A stretch of DNA of 64,000 bases from assembly GCA_964559125.1 (NCBI GenBank), contig CAZLGW010000030.1, positions 7,057-71,056 on the forward strand. Direction: 5' to 3'. Shown one piece after another: positions 16,478-25,482 of this stretch (the first letter of the stretch is position 1; every line of letters starts with the position of its first letter). This DNA is from Ravibacter sp964559125. Its GTDB lineage: Bacteria > Bacteroidota > Bacteroidia > Cytophagales > Spirosomataceae. The notes below the pieces were generated by a model, which saw only the letters and a program-made list of their open reading frames with translations, searched no databases and had not been told where the DNA came from. A program made the translations under genes and the position numbers.

Positions 16478-18235
16478 TCATTCAATAGTAGTCAGTGGCG
16501 GTACATTCAAATTAGCTCCGTCGTAACCTTCGTTCTGGTTGATTACTCCCAGCGTATTTGCTGTGATCACGCCTGAAGGGATAGGCCACAGCACATGAAA
16601 CGGCGCCAGGTTAGCTACATTCCCTAAAAGCTCGATCTTCTTTTCATAGGTATTGTTATACCTCATGACCCTGTCGTAGTAGTAGTTCTTCTGGCTGAAG
16701 TTTGCCAGGTTATACCCTTCATAGCCTGATTTGGCGGCCATGTATGAAACTCTGACCAGCTCTGAATGACGCGGTTCCTCTGCAAAGAGCTCGCGTGCTC
16801 TCTCATCCATAATAAAATCAAGGGTTACCTCACCGGCCGAAGCCGGCAGCGCTTTTGCTCTCAGACGCACTTTATTGATATCTTCCGCAGCCTCGGACAG
16901 CTGGTTTTTCCAGAAGTAGGCTTCTGCCCGGATCAGGTATGTTTCCGCCAGCCTGAACACATACCAATCGCCGTGCCCTCCGAAAGGTTGCGCCCTGGGA
17001 TCGTCCTGCGGAACATACAAAATATAGTGAGGCATGGCGTAAACATGCTTGAAAGTATCGATCGGGTTGGCCAGGTACTTGATGTCGATGGGTTTTCCGT
17101 AATCCTTGGAATTGGGGTTGTTATAACGCAGCTCATGTATGTCGACCCAGTTGATATCAGCGCGCCGGAGGTCGGTGGTATTTCTCCAGGTATCCCCCTT
17201 ATAGTTCCATATGTTGTACTGATAGGTATGGGTTAGTCTTACATTGGCATTTCCTCTTCCGAGAGAGTCATACATCGGTCCGCTGGCGACCATCCCTACC
17301 TTGCCTTCACTGTCCAGTACCTGGGGTTGAAACCATTGACAATTATAGTGCCGCATCGTATAGAGGCCGGCTGTACGTGCATCAGTAGGGGCTTCAAAAC
17401 GATCGACTGTCGCCAGAATGGTTTCGGTGTTGGCAGGTATATTAAAGTTCCTGGGACGGTGCAAATCCCATATCAGGTTTCGCTCGGGTTTATCCGCGTC
17501 GATCCCGAATCTCTGATTTACAAGAGAGTAAGGGCCGTTTATAACTCTTGAGGCAGCCTCAATTGCTTTGTCATATTCAAGATTTGCGAGATATACCTTT
17601 GCCAGCAGGTGATCGGCAGCGCCCTTTGTGATCACTCCCGGACCGGCTGAAACCGGCAGCCATTCGGAGGCAAATTCGAGATCGGACTTTATTTTCTCCA
17701 GGATTGTCCAGCGGCTATGTGAGTAAAAATCGAGCTTGGCGCCTGAAATCTCACTGTTGATGAAAGGCACGTCTCCGTAAGAATTGACCAGCCTGTAATA
17801 CCAGTAGGCCCTGTGCCAGTAAGCTTCGGCCAGCAGTCCGTTCCGATCCTGCTGGTTATCCCAGCTAATGTTATCTACCCTGCTGATAAGCACATTTGCA
17901 TTTTTAACGGACTTATATATTGCGGCGAACATATCGAGGAAACGATAGTATACGTCCGTATTCGGGGTAAGGTTATAGAAATCCAGCTGGGACCAGGGTG
18001 CGGCTAGGTCCGATGCGGAGGTTTCCATGATGAGATAGTTCATAGCTCCGGAATTTTCGGCGCGCAGATCCTTTCTCATAGAAATCAGGAGAGATTCAAA
18101 TCCCGCTTTATCTACGTAAACGTTTTCGGGGCTAAAAAAGGACAGGGGTTCGGGCTTAAGCCAGTCGCTGTCGCAGGAAGTGAGAAAAACTACCAGGAAG
18201 AACGAGAGAAACCCGGTTTTGAGAATATTTTTCAT
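16478..18235 (-). CDS. SusD/RagB-family outer membrane lipoprotein
   Basis: A 585-residue lipoprotein with a signal peptide ending in the lipobox 'VFLTSC' (C21). SusD landmarks are present: 'AYWHRAYWYYRLVNSYGDVPF' near the middle of the N-terminal half, 'FRLAETYLIRAEAYFWKNQL' and 'DFIMDERARELFAEEPRHSE' near the end. It is larger than the other SusD in this window and not closely similar, so it should bind a different ligand. It lies 44 bases downstream of its SusC partner and is followed by a terminator. Confidence 0.93.
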   Translation of the reverse strand: MKNILKTGFLSFFLVVFLTSCDSDWLKPEPLSFFSPENVYVDKAGFESLLISMRKDLRAENSGAMNYLIMETSASDLAAPWSQLDFYNLTPNTDVYYRFLDMFAAIYKSVKNANVLISRVDNISWDNQQDRNGLLAEAYWHRAYWYYRLVNSYGDVPFINSEISGAKLDFYSHSRWTILEKIKSDLEFASEWLPVSAGPGVITKGAADHLLAKVYLANLEYDKAIEAASRVINGPYSLVNQRFGIDADKPERNLIWDLHRPRNFNIPANTETILATVDRFEAPTDARTAGLYTMRHYNCQWFQPQVLDSEGKVGMVASGPMYDSLGRGNANVRLTHTYQYNIWNYKGDTWRNTTDLRRADINWVDIHELRYNNPNSKDYGKPIDIKYLANPIDTFKHVYAMPHYILYVPQDDPRAQPFGGHGDWYVFRLAETYLIRAEAYFWKNQLSEAAEDINKVRLRAKALPASAGEVTLDFIMDERARELFAEEPRHSELVRVSYMAAKSGYEGYNLANFSQKNYYYDRVMRYNNTYEKKIELLGNVANLAPFHVLWPIPSGVITANTLGVINQNEGYDGANLNVPPLTTIE

Positions 18236-18279
18236 ATGTATAAATGGTTTAAGCTATGAGCTGTGAATGCTTGTTGCGA

Positions 18280-21200
18280 TTAAAGTCCGAACTTCAATCC
18301 CATAGTGAAAATCTGAGGCATAGGGGCCATCCCGCTTTCAGGGTCCCATCCCGGCCATTTCGAGAAGGTCAGCAGGTTTCGGGCGGAAGCATAAATCCGC
18401 AGGTTATCGACTCTCAGAGAGCTCAGTAGCGATGCCGGCATCTTGTAAGCCAGCGATATATCCTGCACCCTTACAAACGACATCGGCTTATACATCATGA
18501 TTCCGCCACCGAATACGTTTGTGTTGGCAGTAAGCCTTGGAAACTCCATATTCCTGTTTTCCGGAGTCCAGTAAGGGAAATTCTGAGCGTTCCTCCTGTC
18601 GTAGGTATCCGCGCCGCCCCTGCGCAGGCCGTCTGCGAATGAGCCCAGGTGTCCTAAATCGGCCCTGATAAATACCGAAGCTGAAAAGTTTTTGAAAAAG
18701 CTGAACTCATTTCTCAAACCTGCCCGGTACCGGGGCGTGGAATAGCCGATAAACATCTTGTCGATCAGCGCCTCGTAGGTCCCGTTTCCATCTACGTCGG
18801 TAGCTTTAATATCTCCCGGCTGCAGACGGTATTCCTGGGCTTTCTCCCGCTCTTCTTCCTGCCAGATACCTTCCATCTTATAATTCCAGATGCGGTCAAT
18901 AGGCTGTCCGGGAAACCATTCATTTGAATAATCGGGTAATTCCCGGTGAATAGTTTTGCCGTTTTCCACTACTTCTTCATAGTCGCCGAAAAGTTTTTTG
19001 ATCTTGTTGCGGTTCAATGAAAACACCAGGCTGGATTTCCAGTTAAAATTACTCCTGCTGACGTTAACCGAGCTGATGGCCAGTTCGAAGCCGCGGTTGC
19101 CGAGCTCACCTAGATTGGTAGTTATACTGGTAAATCCTGTGATCTCCGGAAGCAGCCGGTTCATCAGCAGGTCTGTAGTCGTCATGTCATAGTATTCCAG
19201 GGTTGTATTGATCCTGTTACTCAACAATCCGGCATCAAGTCCTACGTTTATGGAAGTAGTGCGCTCCCATTTCAAACCATGATTAGCCAGCGTATTGTTA
19301 AAAACTCCTACCTGTACAGATGTTCCGTCGTAATAAAGGTTCGATGTCAGCTGCGCGAGCGCCGAATAAGCCCCTATTTCCCGGTTTCCGTTTATACCCC
19401 AGGAAAGTCTCAATTTCATATGGCTTACCGAGTTTACATTGAAGAAAGGCTCTTCCGATATTTTCCATGCAACTGCCATAGCCGGAAACACCGCTCTGGG
19501 GTTCTGGTTCCCGAAGGCTGAATAACCATCCCGCCGGATTGACCCTGTAAATAAGTAACGATCCTTAAAAGCGTAGTTAATCCGCCCCATGGCTGCGTCT
19601 CCGGTGATTTTGGTATCGCTGTCACTCAGGAAAGGGTTGGTTCCGTACTGCAGACCATGGAAACCGAGATTCTGATTGGGTACAAAGCTCTGGTTTCCGT
19701 GTACAGAGCTCCAGGAAAGAGCCTTTTCAATGCTATACAGCAGAGTTGCATCGAAGCTGTGGTTACCGAAAGACCTGTTCCAGTGTAAAAGGTTGTCGAC
19801 GATGTATTCGTAGCTGCTGGCATCGCTCCGGGTACCATACCCGTTGGAGTAGGTCTGTCCTCCCATAAGCGTAGTCGATGGCCAGAAGCTGTAATCTTTT
19901 GACCAGCTGTATCTGGGTTGGAAAGAGAGCTTATAATCAAAGCCGAGCGGGAGCTTTACCTTGCCCTGCAGAGAAGTGAAGAATGTATTGGCCCTGTTAT
20001 AGCGTTGCCGCCCGTAATAATCGATCATCGGGTTGGCAGTTGCAAATGTATTAGGAAACCATACTACATTGCCCTCTTCGTCGAAATCGTCTCCGTACGG
20101 GCTCATTATATACATTTGTCCCAGATTAGCCTGTACGACACTTTGATCACGGTCGCCGAATTGCGTGTAGGCGGCCAGGGTAAGCCAGTTATTTATCTTG
20201 AAGTCGACGTTTAATCTGGAACGGATGGATTGGAATTTATCCCCGCGGATTACTCCTTCGTTGTCGTCGTATCCCAAAGACCAATAGTACTTGATATCTT
20301 TGCTTCCGCCATCAACGCTCACAGAGTAGCTTTGTCTTACGCCCTTTTGCATAACTGCGTTGTACCAGTCTACTGTTTTACCGGCCAGGTAGTTTTCTGT
20401 CTCCACGTCAAAAAAGCGTAGCCTGCTCAGCCATTCCCTTGTATTGTCGGTCTGTGGGTTATTGCTTGCTGCCCTCCACTGATCGATGGTTACACCAGAT
20501 GGAAGTCCGGAGGGGTTGTCGTAATAAAAAGAAGGCATATTTGGATTGATAGCCCTTAGGACGTCCCGCCTGAAAGTAAGATATCCGTTGGCGTCAAAGG
20601 CCTTGTACTGGTTGGTTGTGCCGGCTACCCCTACATTGGCAGTAAAGTTGACTCTGGCTTTTCCTTCCTTGCCATTTTTTGTATTGACGAGAATTACACC
20701 TGCAGCCGCCCGGGCTCCGAAGACAGCGGCGGAGGAGGCGTCTTTTAGAATATCAACAGATTCGATATCCGACGGATTGATATCTGCGATACTTCCGTTG
20801 TAAATCACCCCGTCTAGCACGACCATAGGTGCGCGGGAAGCATTAAGTGATTTTGGGCCGCGTATTTCCATTGAACTTCCACCGGCCGCTCCCGTAGACT
20901 GATTAGCGTTAAAACCGGCGATAGTCCCTGTCAGCATATCGCCTATTTGGGTCATCGGCTGGTCCTGGAAAGTAGCTGCGTCCAGTCGTACGACAGCTCC
21001 TGTAAGGTCACTTTTTTTAACCGTTCCATACCCTACAACGACAAGTTCGTCCAACTGGTTGGTTGAAAGCTGAAGCTCTACGTTGATCTGCGTTCTGTTA
21101 CCGATAGCAACTTCTTTCGATATAAAACCGACAAAAGAAAATACAAGGGCTGCGTCGGAAGTAAGTTCACTGTCAGTGAGTGTAAGCACAAAGTTTCCTG

Positions 21201-21726
21201 TCGGATCTGTGACAGTTCCTTTGTGAGTGCCTTTCAATAGAACGCTGACGCCCGGAAGATACTCTCCTCCGGCTTCCCGGACGGTACCGGTGATATTTCG
21301 CTCGGCAGGGGCGTTAATTTTAGGCAGCAGCGGGATCAGGCGGTCCATCTTATTTTCGGGGGCGCGGACACGGCTCAGGATAATATGCTCTCCGCTTATC
21401 CTGTAACCAAGCCCTAAAGGTTCGAAGACGGACTGCAGGATCTCTCCCAAAGGTTGCCTGGTGGCTGAAACGTCGACTTTTCTTTCGGCTCCTACTACTT
21501 TGGAGCTATACATGAACCTTACATTTGCCTCTTTCTCAATCTGAAATAGCACAGACTTCAGAGATTTGTTTTCAGCTTTTATGGAAATCCGCTGTTCCAG
21601 TACACTCTGACCTGAAAGCACCGTGGCGTTTGAAATACTCACGGCAAGCAGCAACATGCTGATTTGTTGGATGCTGATCCTCATGATTCTAAACAGCAGA
21701 TCATGCTTTTGTAAAAGGTATTTCAT
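18280..21726 (-). CDS. SusC/RagA-family TonB-linked outer membrane transporter with STN domain
   Basis: A 1148-residue outer-membrane receptor. After a signal region (about 1-40) it has an STN domain (46-118), a carboxypeptidase-regulatory-like domain (145-222), 'LDELVVVGYG' (225-234), a plug and a beta-barrel ending near 'IFTMGLKFGL'. The STN domain fits control by the FecR/ECF pair immediately upstream. It lacks the extra linker found in the first SusC between the STN and regulatory-like domains. The gene order sigma, fecR, susC, susD is complete and on one strand. Confidence 0.94.
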   Translation of the reverse strand: MKYLLQKHDLLFRIMRISIQQISMLLLAVSISNATVLSGQSVLEQRISIKAENKSLKSVLFQIEKEANVRFMYSSKVVGAERKVDVSATRQPLGEILQSVFEPLGLGYRISGEHIILSRVRAPENKMDRLIPLLPKINAPAERNITGTVREAGGEYLPGVSVLLKGTHKGTVTDPTGNFVLTLTDSELTSDAALVFSFVGFISKEVAIGNRTQINVELQLSTNQLDELVVVGYGTVKKSDLTGAVVRLDAATFQDQPMTQIGDMLTGTIAGFNANQSTGAAGGSSMEIRGPKSLNASRAPMVVLDGVIYNGSIADINPSDIESVDILKDASSAAVFGARAAAGVILVNTKNGKEGKARVNFTANVGVAGTTNQYKAFDANGYLTFRRDVLRAINPNMPSFYYDNPSGLPSGVTIDQWRAASNNPQTDNTREWLSRLRFFDVETENYLAGKTVDWYNAVMQKGVRQSYSVSVDGGSKDIKYYWSLGYDDNEGVIRGDKFQSIRSRLNVDFKINNWLTLAAYTQFGDRDQSVVQANLGQMYIMSPYGDDFDEEGNVVWFPNTFATANPMIDYYGRQRYNRANTFFTSLQGKVKLPLGFDYKLSFQPRYSWSKDYSFWPSTTLMGGQTYSNGYGTRSDASSYEYIVDNLLHWNRSFGNHSFDATLLYSIEKALSWSSVHGNQSFVPNQNLGFHGLQYGTNPFLSDSDTKITGDAAMGRINYAFKDRYLFTGSIRRDGYSAFGNQNPRAVFPAMAVAWKISEEPFFNVNSVSHMKLRLSWGINGNREIGAYSALAQLTSNLYYDGTSVQVGVFNNTLANHGLKWERTTSINVGLDAGLLSNRINTTLEYYDMTTTDLLMNRLLPEITGFTSITTNLGELGNRGFELAISSVNVSRSNFNWKSSLVFSLNRNKIKKLFGDYEEVVENGKTIHRELPDYSNEWFPGQPIDRIWNYKMEGIWQEEEREKAQEYRLQPGDIKATDVDGNGTYEALIDKMFIGYSTPRYRAGLRNEFSFFKNFSASVFIRADLGHLGSFADGLRRGGADTYDRRNAQNFPYWTPENRNMEFPRLTANTNVFGGGIMMYKPMSFVRVQDISLAYKMPASLLSSLRVDNLRIYASARNLLTFSKWPGWDPESGMAPMPQIFTMGLKFGL

Positions 21727-21826
21727 AGATTTGAATTGCCTTACAGGCGGTTTTTGTTTAACATAGTTAACAGATGTTTGGACAGGAACTCAGCCGGTAG
21801 CCGTTCGCAGCGGTTTCCCGGTAATC

Positions 21827-21862
21827 ATCCGGCGGCATTCGCAGTGCTGCCGGATTTTTTTT
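21827..21862 (-). promoter_or_regulatory. A-tract plus hairpin in the second fecR-susC gap
   Basis: In the direction of transcription (minus), A8 (21862-21855) leads into an 11-bp stem, ATCCGGCAGCA with TGCCGCCGGAT, which has one G-T type mismatch and a seven-base loop. As at 5113-5144, there is no T-run after the stem. The same architecture in two unrelated sequences at the same gene junction argues for a function. Confidence 0.4.
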
Positions 21863-21883
21863 GTTTATATAGCTAATGCCTCT

Positions 21884-22948
21884 TCAATCGCATCCCGGGC
21901 CGTCGATCAGGATCTGGCCGTCGGTTATCCGGTAGCTTACCTGTATTGTTTCGCAGATCAGATCCAGCTTGTTAAAAAGGTCTTCTTTCGTCATCCTTGC
22001 GGTCAGGTTGCATTTGGCAAGGTTCTCTTTGTCATAGGCAATCGGGATACCATAAGCTTGCTCGAGGGCTGCAAATACTTCTGGAATGGGCGTATCATTG
22101 AATGTGAAGCGCTGGTGCTGATCGGGTAGCCGCAGGATAGCCGGGGCATCTATCAGCGTCTTGATGATTTTATCGTTCTTCCTCGAAATCACGGCCAGTT
22201 GATTCGGTGTCAGCACCATTTCGGCTACCGTTTCGTCTTCCTGCTGGTCTTCTGCCGTTTTCTGAACCGTTACCTTCCCCGACGAGACTGATACGGATAC
22301 ATTTTCATCGTAATCATAGGCTTTCACACGGAAGACCGTACCAAGCACTTTGGTTACCACATTGTGAGACTTTACTATAAAAGGCCGGTCCGTTTTTCTG
22401 ATTACATCGAAAGAGGCCTCACCTTCAAGCCACACCGTGCGGTTGGCTTTTCCGAATTGCCCGTCTACTCTGAGACGACTGTCGGGCGACAGTTTTACCG
22501 TGCTCCCTTCGGACAGGGGAATCGTTATGACATCGTTACTCTCGTTGGTATGCCAGGTAGCGCCCGATTCGGCCAACCGGGCATGGCCATAGCCTTTCTC
22601 CTGAGAATGATCTTTAAGGTAAACCCATAATGTCATAAATATAAAGGCGGGCAGCAGTACCGCTGCCGCGCAGGAGAACCATTTTCTTCTAAAAAACGGC
22701 GGCTTGTGAAGCCGTTGGCTGATACTAGCTATCGCCTGGCTGACTTCAGAAGCGTCTACTTCCTCCGGTTTGAAAGCCAGCCCGACGACCATACTGGCAG
22801 CTTCTTCCATCAGCAGTTTTTTCTCGGGGTTGGATTCACTCCAGGTCTGCCAGAAATTGTCTTTAGGATCCAGCATCCCCAATGCCCACTGACGGAAGTA
22901 AAAATCCTGGACAAAGTCTTCCAGGGCATATTTCTCATAATTTTTCAT
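21884..22948 (-). CDS. FecR-family anti-sigma factor
   Basis: A 354-residue membrane regulator: a cytoplasmic N-terminus, one membrane helix at about 91-110 ('FSCAAAVLLPAFIFMTLWVY'), a FecR domain (about 140-245, with 'VWLEGEASFDVI') and a DUF4974-like tail ('FTFNDTPIPEVFAALEQAYG' near 285). The ATG at 22948 is chosen because it overlaps the sigma stop as ATGA, a classic coupling signal; an ATG 12 bases upstream is also in frame. It should hold the ECF factor at the membrane until the STN domain of the downstream SusC signals. Confidence 0.92.
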   Translation of the reverse strand: MKNYEKYALEDFVQDFYFRQWALGMLDPKDNFWQTWSESNPEKKLLMEEAASMVVGLAFKPEEVDASEVSQAIASISQRLHKPPFFRRKWFSCAAAVLLPAFIFMTLWVYLKDHSQEKGYGHARLAESGATWHTNESNDVITIPLSEGSTVKLSPDSRLRVDGQFGKANRTVWLEGEASFDVIRKTDRPFIVKSHNVVTKVLGTVFRVKAYDYDENVSVSVSSGKVTVQKTAEDQQEDETVAEMVLTPNQLAVISRKNDKIIKTLIDAPAILRLPDQHQRFTFNDTPIPEVFAALEQAYGIPIAYDKENLAKCNLTARMTKEDLFNKLDLICETIQVSYRITDGQILIDGPGCD

Positions 22949-23550
22949 GGGTAGATCCAATTGTTTTTAATGAATCTGATAGCTTCGTAGACCAGGTTGA
23001 CGGCTGAGTGCCTGTTAATGCCCATGGTGTCGGCGATGTCCTCGTAGTTCAGCTCCTGGTAAAACCGCAGGTACACCGCTTCCCGCTGCCGCTTAGTCAG
23101 CTGTGCCAGGCTTTTTTTTAGCTTTTTCAGGTCTTCGTGCTGAATCTCGGTATTGATCAGGTAGGTTTCTATTGCAAACTGGACCTCGAAATCGTAGTCG
23201 TCGGAAACCTCCGGGGCTTCTTTGAACCATCGTATCCTGCCCACTTCGCGCAAGAGCTTTCGCCTTAATGAGACCAGGAGATAACTCTTGGGCGTACGGA
23301 CATCGCCTACTGAATTCCGGTTTTTCCAGATGTCGAGAAAAAGGTCCTGGATGCAATCTTTTACCAGCTCCCTGTCTTTCTGGAATCTCATGCCGTAGTT
23401 GAGCATAGCCGGATAATAGAGCTCTATCAACTCATTGAAGGCTTCTTTGTTGCCTTGCTTGAAGGAAAGCCAGATTTGTGGCGCATTTTCCTCGAGCAAA
23501 TGCCTTTGCAGGAGATGGTCTGTTGTTCTTAATGTTTTCGGGCTTTGCAT
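22945..23550 (-). CDS. ECF-type RNA polymerase sigma factor
   Basis: A 201-residue sigma factor. Region 2 covers about 30-100 ('AFNELIELYYPAMLNYGMRF', 'VKDCIQDLFLDIWKNR', then 'SYLLVSLRRKLLREV'). Region 4 covers about 140-195 ('LTKRQREAVYLRFYQELNYE', with the helix-turn-helix 'IADTMGINRHSAVNLVYEAI'). It is the first gene of the run sigma, fecR, susC, susD, flavin enzymes. It overlaps fecR by four bases. A good Bacteroidota promoter lies at 23690-23719. Confidence 0.94.
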   Translation of the reverse strand: MQSPKTLRTTDHLLQRHLLEENAPQIWLSFKQGNKEAFNELIELYYPAMLNYGMRFQKDRELVKDCIQDLFLDIWKNRNSVGDVRTPKSYLLVSLRRKLLREVGRIRWFKEAPEVSDDYDFEVQFAIETYLINTEIQHEDLKKLKKSLAQLTKRQREAVYLRFYQELNYEDIADTMGINRHSAVNLVYEAIRFIKNNWIYP

Positions 23551-23651
23551 CAGGTTGCTACAGGTTTAGACGGAAGACCGGGAAAAACACCTTGCCTTTT
23601 ACTATAAAGAGATGCTGTCTTGCGGAAAGTCCTGAAAAAAATATACTTTTT

Positions 23652-23677
23652 TTAACCGGATTTTAATAATCGGTTAA
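23652..23677. promoter_or_regulatory. 7-bp inverted repeat in the sigma leader
   Basis: TTAACCG (23652-23658) and CGGTTAA (23671-23677) are perfect inverted repeats with a 12-base AT-rich spacer. The site lies just downstream of the predicted transcription start. It could be an operator or a leader hairpin; by-eye evidence only. Confidence 0.3.
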
Positions 23678-23689
23678 ACCAGGCTGCAA

Positions 23690-23719
23690 CAAAAGTAAAA
23701 AAGAAGTGAATTTCGACAA
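23690..23719 (-). promoter_or_regulatory. Candidate promoter of the second ECF-sigma/Sus locus
   Basis: On the minus strand TTG (23719-23717), 19 bases of spacer, then TACTTTTG (23697-23690) fits the Bacteroidota consensus. The leader would be about 135 bases. The -33 box overlaps the edge of the modular repeat at 23718, so arrival of the repeat may have supplied or disturbed the box. Confidence 0.45.
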
Positions 23720-23841
23720 GCTCTTTCCCGTCTCCCGACGGTGAAAGAGCGAAAGCCGGTCTGAGACCGGCAAATGTGTGAGCTATTAATCCGGGTCATA
23801 GACCCGGTATCGCCCTCCCGTCGTCTGAGACGAGGGAGAGC
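23718..23841. repeat. Modular hairpin repeat, copy B
   Basis: This 124-base element contains four successive hairpins: CTCTTTCCCGTC...GACGGTGAAAGAG, GCCGGTCTGAGACCGGC, CCGGGTCATAGACCCGG, and CTCCCGTCGTCTGAGACGAGGGAG. The 11811-11906 copy is its reverse complement but lacks the third module. It fills the space between the Sus-locus sigma promoter and the SRPBCC-DinB gene. Confidence 0.8.
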
Positions 23842-23852
23842 AAAAAAACGAC

Positions 23853-24914
23853 TCAGTTTTTAGGAAAGCCCTGATCTGATTTTACCTCTTCGATCTGAAG
23901 GGTATGGCGTGCCGTATGAGCCGGGATGAACAAAGCAAACTGGTAGCTGTCGACGGCCCCGAAAGGCGCATCCATAACCCGGTTTCTCAGCGATCCGGCT
24001 GAAATCCCATCAATGTAGGTGAGTATTTCGTCGTTTTGTTTTTTCAATTGGTCCAACCTTGCCTTTACATCTATGCTGGATTCGGCCGGCAGCATATTCC
24101 CGGAAGCCTTTGCTTTGTACTCCCGGTTGGTCATGGCTTTGATGATATCGTCATCACTCATTTTGAGCTCCTCTCTCCGTGAAGGGTTTTCAGGTGCATC
24201 CAGCGCTTTCTTCAGGTATCCGAAAAGCTCGGGCGCAGTAAGGGCGATATGCTCGACGCACTGTGCTACCGACCAGCGGTCTTTGCCGGGTTTGAAATTC
24301 AGCTGGGTTTCCGACAGGCCTTCGACAGATTTGAGGAGATTGATATAGGTTTCACTGTAATAGGCGGCCAGCTTCCCTTTTTCGCTTGCGGCGCTTTCCT
24401 GCGATTCGAGGAGTTCCTTAAGATTTTGCGTACCTGTCTCGAAATCCTTGTTCATATCCATGAAAAGGCTCACCAGGTTCCAGGGATAGGGCGATTCACC
24501 CGAGATCCCCCAGGTGACTTCCGTCTCGCCGGGGGTTACTTCCTTCAGTTTGAAATAGCCCTGCGCCGGCTCGCCGAATCCGAAGTCCAGTTTGGATAGC
24601 ACTGAGTCGGCGGCCGCGACTTTTGTGATCGTCTGCGATCCGTTACCTACTTTTTCGCTTTCCCATTTTAAAACATACCCTTCAGTGCCGTCCGTACCTT
24701 CCGATGTAGTTTTGATATCAGGATCCATCTTGAACCACACGCCGAAATCGCGTTGGTTGTTTACGTTTTTGACATAGTCGAACACTTCATGTCTGGATTT
24801 CCGGATGGTGACCGTGTTTTCGGCTTTAAAGTGCCTGGATACGAACAATGCTGCGATCAGCGGAATGGCAATGAGGATCAACAGCGCAATGAGAATTTTC
24901 TTTAATACTTTCAT
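23853..24914 (-). CDS. Membrane-anchored SRPBCC domain fused to a DinB-like domain
   Basis: A 353-residue fusion. An N-terminal membrane helix (about 5-25) is followed by an SRPBCC / polyketide-cyclase-like domain (about 30-165; 'VFDYVKNVNNQRDF', 'YFKLKEVTPGETEVTWGI'). After a short linker comes a DinB_2-like four-helix domain (about 185-345). Its possible metal triad is intact: H222 ('QCVEHIAL'), H333 and H337 ('PAHTARHTLQ'). SRPBCC domains bind hydrophobic ligands; DinB-like proteins include metal-dependent thiol transferases. The substrate is unknown. The first gene of this pair, a DUF1801 protein, is 28 bases upstream. The two domains are more often separate proteins (recalled). Confidence 0.8.
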   Translation of the reverse strand: MKVLKKILIALLILIAIPLIAALFVSRHFKAENTVTIRKSRHEVFDYVKNVNNQRDFGVWFKMDPDIKTTSEGTDGTEGYVLKWESEKVGNGSQTITKVAAADSVLSKLDFGFGEPAQGYFKLKEVTPGETEVTWGISGESPYPWNLVSLFMDMNKDFETGTQNLKELLESQESAASEKGKLAAYYSETYINLLKSVEGLSETQLNFKPGKDRWSVAQCVEHIALTAPELFGYLKKALDAPENPSRREELKMSDDDIIKAMTNREYKAKASGNMLPAESSIDVKARLDQLKKQNDEILTYIDGISAGSLRNRVMDAPFGAVDSYQFALFIPAHTARHTLQIEEVKSDQGFPKN

Positions 24915-24942
24915 TAGTTTGTGGTTTTTGGGTGAAACGGAT

Positions 24943-25302
24943 TCAGACGATTTCCTTCTTCCGGAAGGCTACGATACGCCTGATGAGATCCAGGGGTAAT
25001 CCGGATTTATCCGGGAACTGGATGACTGATTTGGTTACTTTCAGCCCGGATAATTCAGGCTCGAATTCCTTTAGCAGGGCCTGACTCCAGGGACTTGAGA
25101 TGGAAATATGGTTCCCGAAAGCGGCATAGTAGATCAGGAATTTTTTACTGATTTTAAAGGCCGGTATCTGGTAGCTGATGACTTCCTGCGCTTCGGGGGC
25201 TGTTTCCTTTATGATTTTCCGGATTTGCCGCATTCTCTCCTGCACCTCTTCGGGGAATGCGGAGTGGTATTCGTCGATAGTCTGATAATCAGTTTTGGCC
25301 AT
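24943..25302 (-). CDS. DUF1801 (YdhG-like) domain protein
   Basis: A 119-residue cytoplasmic protein with the compact DUF1801 core: 'EEVQERMRQIRKIIKETAPE', 'VISYQIPAFKISKKFLIYYA', and the C-terminal 'SVIQFPDKSGLPLDLIRRIV'. The family has a frataxin-like fold and no settled role. It is the first gene of a two-gene unit with the SRPBCC-DinB fusion, and this kind of pairing with DinB-like proteins is common in Bacteroidota (recalled). It is divergent from the MBL hydrolase gene. Confidence 0.88.
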   Translation of the reverse strand: MAKTDYQTIDEYHSAFPEEVQERMRQIRKIIKETAPEAQEVISYQIPAFKISKKFLIYYAAFGNHISISSPWSQALLKEFEPELSGLKVTKSVIQFPDKSGLPLDLIRRIVAFRKKEIV

Positions 25303-25410
25303 AGTAATTTTTTGTTAAAGGTTACAACGGGAGTTGCACGGTTGCACAGTCGATTCGGGATACAACCTGTTTTCCAATGGCTAAAGTATAAAAGTGATAC
25401 GGGGAAATCA

Positions 25411-25426
25411 CTTGTCATTTGACAAG
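25411..25426. promoter_or_regulatory. Perfect inverted repeat in the DUF1801-MBL gap
   Basis: CTTGTCA-TT-TGACAAG is a perfect 7-2-7 inverted repeat, 57 bases upstream of the MBL start and about 110 bases upstream of the DUF1801 start on the other strand. It looks like a dimeric-repressor site, but the regulator is unknown. Confidence 0.35.
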
Positions 25427-25482
25427 AAACGATACCCATTTATTCCTAACTTGCGGCTTGAAAGACAGTTGCCGGATACTCC

